Of a stretch of 64,000 nt of DNA, positions 58,824-64,000 are shown in pieces. The notes beneath the pieces are model-generated. The model did no database searches. It worked only from the letters and a program-made list of their open reading frames with translations, and was not told where the DNA came from. Within the stretch, counting starts at the first letter, position 1, and each line of letters opens with the position of its first letter. The DNA is from an uncultured Clostridia bacterium (GTDB taxonomy: Bacteria > Bacillota > Clostridia > Oscillospirales > CAG-272), in NCBI GenBank assembly GCA_947631765.1, contig CANRMP010000009.1, positions 1 through 64,000 of the forward strand, read 5' to 3'. The position numbers and the translations under genes are program-made.

Positions 58824-60800
58824 CTATACCGCATCATAGCTGAAAGCCGAGGTGGGCTGACTGTTTGTTTGCTTCATTTCGACCGCCTCTTCCGCTTTGA
58901 GGTTCACCTCGTCCGGCTCTTTGTAGGTAGAGACCACCTCATGCATTGCGGCTTTGATTTTTTCGGGGGCAAAGCCGCCCGCACATTCTTCAAGAGCGCT
59001 TTTTAAGAGCGCGAGCTTATTGTCTATCTCTGCTCTTGAGAAGGGCGTGTCCTTTTCAATGAATATAAGATTATTGTCGGTGGCGCTGAGCGTTTCGCTC
59101 TGCATCAGAAGCTCCTCGTACAGCTTTTCACCCGGTCTGAGTCCTATTTCGACAATGTCGATATCGATATAGGGAGTTAGTCCCGAAAGCTTTATCATGT
59201 TTTCCGCAAGATCGAGTATTTTCACCGGCTTGCCCATGTTGAGAACAAAAAGCTCTCCTTTTTTTGCCATGGCGCCCGCTTGAAGCACAAGCTGGCTCGC
59301 TTCGGGAATAGTCATAAAGTACCTGATTATGCGCTTGTCGGTAATGGTTATCGGACCGCCGCGCGCTATCTGCTTTTTAAACAGAGGTATAACCGAGCCG
59401 TTTGAGCCGAGTACGTTTCCGAAGCGCACCGCGGAAAAAGCGGTTTTGCTGTCGTTGCGGCATTGAACAATCATTTCGCACATGCGCTTTGAGGCGCCCA
59501 TAATGTTTGTGGGATTGACCGCTTTATCGGTGGATATAAGCACGAATTTCGAAGCGCCGTGCTTTTCCGCCATATCCGCCGTATTGTAGGTTCCGAGAAT
59601 ATTGTTTTTTATCGCCTCACAGCTGCTGTGCTCCATAAGAGGCACATGCTTGTGCGCCGCGGCGTGGAAAACTATATCCGGCTTATAATGCGCAAATATT
59701 GCATCCAGACGTTCTCTGTCGCGCACCGAGGCGATTTCAACCACGTAATTTAACGTATTTCCGTATTTGCGGGAGAAATGCTGTTCTATTTCATATGCGT
59801 TGTTCTCATATATGTCAAGAATTATCAGCTGTTTGGGATGGCAGTGAGCGACCTGACGGCATATCTCACTTCCGATAGAGCCTCCGCCGCCCGTCACAAG
59901 CACCACCTTATCTCTGTAAAAATCAGACGATATGTGAGAGGACAGATCAAGCGTGTCCCGAAGCAGAAGGTCTTCTATTCTGACCTCGCGGATCACACGT
60001 TTATCGGACGGACCGGAGCCGTCTCTTATCGGAAAATCGTAAAGCTTAATTTTAAAATGAGGTCCGTATAGCTCGTGCAAATCATTCAGCTTTTCGGAGC
60101 TGAGCTCGTGGAGTGCTATAAACACCTCCTGCACGGGAAGAGACTTTAAGCGGCTTATAATATCGTCATCCGCCGGCAGAACCTTTATTCCGAGCAGCTT
60201 TTTCCCCACCTTATCGGGGTCGTTATCGACAAAGCATACCGGACGGTAGCGTGAAGAGCTTTTATACATCAGCTCGGAGGCAATCATCGAGCCGGTCTGA
60301 CCCGCGCCCACAATTGCTACTCCTATTTTGCTCGAATCGTCGGGATCGCCTCTGACGTTCCCGTCTGACATTGCGCTTACTACCTGATATGAGAAGCGGC
60401 TTCCCAAGGTCAAAATCAGGGCAATTGAAGCATAGCACGCGAAAAAGAGAAAATTCGGCTCGCCCGGTATGTACGGCATTTTAAAGAACACGCAGAACAT
60501 GTAAATTAAATACGACACAAAATACGAAGCAACCGTCGCGGCTCCGTCGGCTATAACGAGCTTCAGATATACCGCCGAATTCGCAAAGCGCCATATACCC
60601 GAATAAACCCCGAGTACAAGCCTTAAAATAAACGCAAACACTATCATAATAAGGATTGATATCATCTGGAAATTCGTCATTTGCTTGCCGCCCAGCACAT
60701 AGCAGAACGCCATTCCCAAGTAAACCGTGGCGAATATGATAAAATCGATAATTATAAGCAGAGATTTTCTCGAAGGCCGATTCTTACTTTTTATTTTCAT
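58824..60800 (-). CDS. UDP-N-acetylglucosamine 4,6-dehydratase-like (WbpM/PglF/CapD family)
   Basis: A 658-aa membrane-bound dehydratase for nucleotide sugars, likely acting on UDP-GlcNAc to start synthesis of modified sugars such as UDP-QuiNAc or bacillosamine precursors. Four N-terminal helices (about 13-125) anchor it. Residues 145-270 form an N-terminal Rossmann domain (IVGAGQTGSMIASEL) of CoA/NAD type, and 300-620 the short-chain dehydrogenase domain with VTGGGGSIGSEICRQ and STDKAVNPTNIMGASKR, where Met replaces the Tyr of usual SDR proteins, as in this subfamily. The start at 60800 has AAAGGA 6-7 bases upstream. A consensus promoter and attenuator-like leader precede it. No glycosyltransferases are nearby. 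Confidence 0.88.
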   Translation of the reverse strand: MKIKSKNRPSRKSLLIIIDFIIFATVYLGMAFCYVLGGKQMTNFQMISILIMIVFAFILRLVLGVYSGIWRFANSAVYLKLVIADGAATVASYFVSYLIYMFCVFFKMPYIPGEPNFLFFACYASIALILTLGSRFSYQVVSAMSDGNVRGDPDDSSKIGVAIVGAGQTGSMIASELMYKSSSRYRPVCFVDNDPDKVGKKLLGIKVLPADDDIISRLKSLPVQEVFIALHELSSEKLNDLHELYGPHFKIKLYDFPIRDGSGPSDKRVIREVRIEDLLLRDTLDLSSHISSDFYRDKVVLVTGGGGSIGSEICRQVAHCHPKQLIILDIYENNAYEIEQHFSRKYGNTLNYVVEIASVRDRERLDAIFAHYKPDIVFHAAAHKHVPLMEHSSCEAIKNNILGTYNTADMAEKHGASKFVLISTDKAVNPTNIMGASKRMCEMIVQCRNDSKTAFSAVRFGNVLGSNGSVIPLFKKQIARGGPITITDKRIIRYFMTIPEASQLVLQAGAMAKKGELFVLNMGKPVKILDLAENMIKLSGLTPYIDIDIVEIGLRPGEKLYEELLMQSETLSATDNNLIFIEKDTPFSRAEIDNKLALLKSALEECAGGFAPEKIKAAMHEVVSTYKEPDEVNLKAEEAVEMKQTNSQPTSAFSYDAV

Positions 60801-60942
60801 GAAAAATCCTTTCACTTATACGATAAACAGTCCGCGCGATACTACCGATACGGTGCAAAGAAAAAAGCCTCATGCGAACAGACCGGCGGCAATATAGGCA
60901 AAAATGCGGGCTGTTAACTTTTCCTTAATATTAAAGATACTG

Positions 60943-60971
60943 AAAAATACTGCCTGTTGACAGCGCAGTAT
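60943..60971 (-). promoter_or_regulatory. Leader hairpin with T-tract, possible attenuator of the CapD-like gene
   Basis: On the minus strand ATACTGC-G-CTG pairs with CAG-GCAGTAT around TCAA, followed by TTTTTC. It begins about 18-40 bases after the -10 and 143 bases before the start codon, so most transcripts might end here unless antiterminated. Confidence 0.55.
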
Positions 60972-60988
60972 ATTCTCTTGACATATAT

Positions 60989-61017
60989 ATTATAACATGT
61001 ATATTCGATTATGTCAA
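60989..61017 (-). promoter_or_regulatory. Consensus promoter of the CapD-like gene
   Basis: On the minus strand TTGACA (plus 61012-61017), 17 bases and TATAAT (plus 60989-60994), a perfect match. The leader is about 185 bases. Confidence 0.85.
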
Positions 61018-61072
61018 TAATTTGTGAAAAACATGTTAATATGTATTTTTTGCATTACTTGTGATTTGGTTA

Positions 61073-61101
61073 TTGATTTTGTCTTTTTTATGTTATATAC
61101 T
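61073..61101 (+). promoter_or_regulatory. Promoter of the methyltransferase-fold gene
   Basis: TTGATT (61073-61078), 17 bases and TATACT (61096-61101). The GTG start is 44 bases beyond the -10. Confidence 0.65.
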
Positions 61102-61145
61102 TAATATACTTAGTACATAGGTTAACAAAGCGAGGAATATTTCAA

Positions 61146-62177
61146 GTGGCAAAAAAAGCGGCAGATTACGAGGGCGAATATTTAGAGCAGATAATAAATA
61201 TTTTGAATATGAACGAGAGATTTCTTGAATATACCGCCGCCTACCTTCAAAATGAGCCGCGTCTTATAAACAAAAGTCTCATGGACAGCCTTTTAAACGA
61301 GGAGTGCGACCCCGAGATTGCTTTCGGCGCCGCTCTTTCCGCGGCGTTCGGTCTTGACGGCGAAAAAAGCAAGGAGGACAGAATACTTGAAAGGCGGTAT
61401 ATGGAAGGGTCGGTAAAAAGACTTTGCCCCGACGAATATAAAAACAATTCCTATTATAAGAACATAAAGCTCCCCGAAATAAAAAAAGGAAGCTGGGAGC
61501 TAAGGTACGAGGTGTTTGAGCCTTATGAGGGGTTTATTTATGACGATATATTAAGGGATGGTATTTACGAGATACCGCAGGTCGGCTTTTTCGATATTCC
61601 CTTTGTTTTCCCCGCCGTGCTTGAAGGGGGAAGAGAATGGATGACAATAACCCCGAATGAGATTAATACCATGAAGGGACCGATAGAGCGCGCAAAAGGA
61701 AGAGTGCTGACTTACGGGCTCGGCATGGGATACTTTGCCTACATGGCGTCTTTAAAGGAAGATGTCTACAGTATTACCGTTATCGAGCGGGAGCCCGATA
61801 TTATTTCTCTTTTTAAAGAATATATACTGCCCGAATTTGAATATAAGGATAAAATAAACATTATTCAAAGCGACGCTTTTACCTACGCCGAAAATTTTGC
61901 GGCAAAGGAAAATTTCGACTATGCGTTTGTAGATATATGGCACGACGCGCTTGACGGGCTGGAGCTTTATATCAAAACGAAAAAGCTTGAAAAGCTCTCT
62001 CCCCGCACAAAATATGATTATTGGGCGGAAAAAACACTGCTTACAAGCCTTCGCAAAATGGTCGCGGAACAGCTGCTTCCCGCCGCAAAAGAAAAAAAGC
62101 TTGCTCCCGAGGAGCTTCTTAATATGCTTTCTGACGACTATTTAAAAAAGCTCGCGTATGACATAAGAAAAATATAG
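61146..62177 (+). CDS. Methyltransferase-fold protein of unknown substrate
   Basis: A 343-aa protein that starts at GTG 61146 with GAGGAA 9 bases upstream. The first 140 residues are helical and unlike any domain I know. Residues about 180-300 form a Rossmann-type SAM domain, resembling spermidine-synthase or O-methyltransferase folds: VLTYGLGMGYFAYMASLKEDVYSITVIEREPD and NFDYAFVDIWHDALDGL (each shown in part). The Gly-rich loop and the acidic end of the second strand are intact, so it could bind SAM. It is transcribed alone. It stands between the CapD-like and pflB genes with no obvious link. Confidence 0.75.
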   Translation: MAKKAADYEGEYLEQIINILNMNERFLEYTAAYLQNEPRLINKSLMDSLLNEECDPEIAFGAALSAAFGLDGEKSKEDRILERRYMEGSVKRLCPDEYKNNSYYKNIKLPEIKKGSWELRYEVFEPYEGFIYDDILRDGIYEIPQVGFFDIPFVFPAVLEGGREWMTITPNEINTMKGPIERAKGRVLTYGLGMGYFAYMASLKEDVYSITVIEREPDIISLFKEYILPEFEYKDKINIIQSDAFTYAENFAAKENFDYAFVDIWHDALDGLELYIKTKKLEKLSPRTKYDYWAEKTLLTSLRKMVAEQLLPAAKEKKLAPEELLNMLSDDYLKKLAYDIRKI

Positions 62178-62230
62178 TCCGAGGGGCAAAATACTGCGGG
62201 AAAATATTTTTAAACTCTTATAAAATAATG

Positions 62231-62259
62231 TTGACAAAAGAAAAATAATGTTTTATAAT
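62231..62259 (+). promoter_or_regulatory. Consensus promoter of pflB
   Basis: TTGACA (62231-62236), 17 bases and TATAAT (62254-62259), perfect. Transcription would begin about 62266, 30 bases before the riboswitch. Confidence 0.88.
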
Positions 62260-62294
62260 ATAGTCACTCAAATATAAAAACAGAGAATAAATAA

Positions 62295-62377
62295 AGCCCC
62301 GGTGCTGGCGGAATGTGAAGCAACACAGTGTGCCGAGGCGGCAGAAAATGTTCTGTCATTGCCGACCGTCTGGGCAT
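62295..62377 (+). ncRNA. ZTP (pfl-type) riboswitch
   Basis: The leader of pflB contains the ZTP aptamer features: GCCCCGGTGCTGGCG at the 5' side, a variable paired region, a GGCGGCAG...TTGCCG stem and the conserved 3' signature CCGTCTGGGCA (62366-62376). This RNA binds ZTP or ZMP (AICAR phosphates), which rise when folate-dependent purine synthesis stalls; the family was first named the pfl motif for its pyruvate formate-lyase association. The 3' signature also forms the 5' arm of the terminator at 62373-62409, so ligand binding should block termination and turn the gene on. Confidence 0.85.
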
Positions 62378-62409
62378 CTTCCAAGGTTTTGGAGATGCTC
62401 TGTTTTTTT
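62373..62409 (+). terminator. Riboswitch-controlled terminator upstream of pflB
   Basis: GGCATCTTCCA (62373-62383) pairs with TTGGAGATGCT (62389-62399, one mismatch) and is followed by CTGTTTTTTTAC. Its left arm overlaps the conserved ZTP 3' signature, so terminator and aptamer exclude each other. Confidence 0.82.
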
Positions 62410-62432
62410 ACTTAGGAAAGGAAGACAAATCT

Positions 62433-64000
62433 ATGAATTTCACGGAATGGGAAGACTTTGCAGACGGAGACTGGAGACAGCATATAAACGTGCGCGACTT
62501 TATCGTTAAAAACTACACGCCTTACACCGGAAACGCCGACTTTCTGTCTGGCGCAACCGAGCGCACAAAGACGCTTAACGCCAAGCTTTGCGAGCTGCAG
62601 CGCCTTGAAAGAGAAAGAGGCGGCGTGCTTTCGATTGACACTACCACGGTTTCTTCACTGTGCAATTATGACGCCGGATATATCGACAAGGACAATGAGC
62701 TTATAGTCGGGCTTCAAACAGACGAGCCGCTAAAGCGCGGAGTGAACCCCTTCGGAGGAATAAGAATGGTTCGCGCCGCCTGCGAAGCGTACGGATACAA
62801 GCTGTCCGACAAAATCGAAGAGTACTTTCGTTACCGCACAACGCATAATGACGGGGTTTTCAGAGTATACACCGATGAAATGAAGAAGGCAAGGCACTGC
62901 GCGCTTCTCACCGGTCTTCCCGATGCGTACGGCAGAGGGCGTATAATCGGCGATTACCGCAGAATAGCGCTTTACGGCGTAGACCTTCTCATTCAGGAGA
63001 AGAAAAAGGACAAAGCAAAAGTCGGAGAGCGCCTTATGACCTCTGACAATATAAAGCTGCTCGAAGAGCTTTACAGTCAGATTGACTTTTTAGACAAGCT
63101 GAAAAAGATGGCTCAAATTTACAACTGCGATATAAGCCGCCCCGCCTCATCTGCAAAAGAGGCGATACAGTGGACATATTTCGGATATCTTGCCGCAAAC
63201 AAGGAGCAAAACGGCGCGGCAATGTCCTTTGGAAGATGCTCGACCTTCTTTGACATATATATCGAAAGAGATATGAAGCGCGGAATTCTTGACGAGGAGG
63301 GCGCCCAAGAGCTTATAGACCAGCTTGTGATAAAGCTTCGCGCCGCAAGACATCTTCGTACCCCCGAGTACAACGAGCTTTTCGGAGGCGACCCCATGTG
63401 GATTACGGAAAGCGTCGGCGGGATGTGCGAAAATCACCGCACCCTTGTAACAAAAAGCTCATTCAGAATACTCAATACCTTATACACTTTAGGTACGTCG
63501 CCCGAGCCTAATCTCACCGTTCTTTGGAGCGCACGTCTGCCCGAAGGCTTCAAGCGTTTTTGTGCAAAGCTGTCTATGGATACCGACGCCATTCAGTATG
63601 AAAACGACGACCTTATGAGAGTGACATACGGCGACGATTATGCTATAGCCTGCTGTGTTTCGGCAATGAAGGTCGGAAAGCAGATGCAGTTTTTCGGTGC
63701 AAGAACCAACCTTGCAAAGCTGCTTCTTATCGCAATAAACGGCGGATACGACAATATGTCAAGGACCTATATCGGACCCTTGGAAAAGCCGATGACCGAC
63801 GGGGTGCTCGACTATGAAAAGGTAAAGGAGAGATTTGACAGGTATCTTAGTTGGCTGTGCTCTTTGTATGTCAACACCATGAACTGCATTCATTATATGC
63901 ACGACAAATACGCCTACGAAAAAACTCAAATGGCGCTTCACGATACCGACGTCGAACGTCTTATGGCGTTCGGAGTTGCCGGACTTTCGGTTATAACCGA
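62433..64000 (+). CDS. pflB: Pyruvate formate-lyase (3'-truncated by window end)
   Basis: PflB splits pyruvate with CoA into acetyl-CoA and formate in anaerobic fermentation, using a glycyl radical. The start at 62433 follows AGGAAAGGAAG and [14 protein letters not shown]. The visible 522 residues carry the family segments [13 protein letters not shown], the adjacent active cysteines Cys407-Cys408 ([10 protein letters not shown]) and [13 protein letters not shown]. The usual length is about 740-760, so the C-terminal glycyl-radical loop (RVSGY) lies beyond the window. The activating enzyme gene pflA is likely to follow. Expression is controlled by the ZTP riboswitch. Confidence 0.95.
   Translation, partial: MNFTEWEDFADGDWRQHINVRDFIVKNYTPYTGNADFLSGATERTKTLNAKLCELQRLERERGGVLSIDTTTVSSLCNYDAGYIDKDNELIVGLQTDEPLKRGVNPFGGIRMVRAACEAYGYKLSDKIEEYFRYRTTHNDGVFRVYTDEMKKARHCALLTGLPDAYGRGRIIGDYRRIALYGVDLLIQEKKKDKAKVGERLMTSDNIKLLEELYSQIDFLDKLKKMAQIYNCDISRPASSAKEAIQWTYFGYLAANKEQNGAAMSFGRCSTFFDIYIERDMKRGILDEEGAQELIDQLVIKLRAARHLRTPEYNELFGGDPMWITESVGGMCENHRTLVTKSSFRILNTLYTLGTSPEPNLTVLWSARLPEGFKRFCAKLSMDTDAIQYENDDLMRVTYGDDYAIACCVSAMKVGKQMQFFGARTNLAKLLLIAINGGYDNMSRTYIGPLEKPMTDGVLDYEKVKERFDRYLSWLCSLYVNTMNCIHYMHDKYAYEKTQMALHDTDVERLMAFGVAGLSVIT

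Larger units (their letters stand above)
60801..61145. other. 345-base divergent region between CapD-like and methyltransferase-like genes
   Basis: It holds the promoter of the CapD-like gene (60989-61017), a leader hairpin with T-tract (60943-60971), and the promoter of the methyltransferase-fold gene (61073-61101). The TTGACATA and TATGTCAA arms at 60979-61017 form an inverted repeat of 8 bp. No ORF is supported. Confidence 0.55.

Overview
The window looks like a chromosomal segment of an anaerobic, spore-forming Clostridia-type Firmicute, probably an intestinal one. The evidence is: a micro-gene for the spore morphogenesis peptide SpoVM next to rsgA; many TTGACA-17-TATAAT promoters and AAAGGAG-type ribosome sites; a MurE module with the DNPR motif of meso-diaminopimelate ligases; pyruvate formate-lyase under a ZTP (pfl-type) riboswitch; and two alpha-mannosidases of glycan-foraging type (GH92 and GH38). 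I see no prophage, transposase, CRISPR array or plasmid function. This is mostly ordinary core genome with several unusual proteins embedded in it.

Layout. 1-7.5 kb: a ThiF/MoeB-like E1 enzyme with a rhodanese, a tRNA-Gly, a cell-surface GH92 mannosidase and a MATE exporter. 7.5-12.5 kb: a small secreted-peptide-like ORF, an HdeD-like membrane protein, a methyltransferase gene broken by two frameshifts, a PHP phosphoesterase, rsgA, spoVM and an acidic secreted protein. 12.6-18.9 kb (minus): glmM-glmS-SecB-like-aldo/keto reductase, preceded by an acyl-CoA carboxyltransferase subunit. 19-21.5 kb (plus): a DUF2975/Xre/DUF4173 module. 21.5-38.5 kb (minus): a long block with alr, mtaB, a P-type ATPase homologue lacking its catalytic motifs, clpE, cvpA-like, a DUF5711 protein, truA, ecfT-ecfA2-ecfA1, an RlmI-like methylase and ruvB-ruvA-ruvC. 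38.7-42.6 kb (plus): SLOG protein, prmC, ddl and a GH18-like lipoprotein. 42.6-54 kb: an Eis-like acetyltransferase, recG, a CDF transporter, a PLP trans-sulfuration enzyme followed by a single-ORF DapF-MurE fusion, a ZIP transporter and a LOG protein. 54-64 kb: GH38 mannosidase, a WbpM/PglF-like dehydratase, a methyltransferase-fold protein and the start of pflB, which runs off the window.

Peptidoglycan precursor supply is a recurring theme: GlmS and GlmM make amino-sugar precursors, Alr and Ddl make D-Ala-D-Ala, and DapF-MurE would epimerise DAP and then ligate it. The mannosidases suggest both extracellular trimming (GH92, anchored) and intracellular trimming (GH38, no signal peptide).

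The strongest unusual signals are the DapF-MurE fusion, the full-length pseudo-P-type ATPase next to clpE, the doubly frameshifted methyltransferase, the 22-residue spoVM, the rsgA G4 substitution, and several well-formed inverted repeats and leader structures. All family calls were made by reading the sequence; no database search was run.
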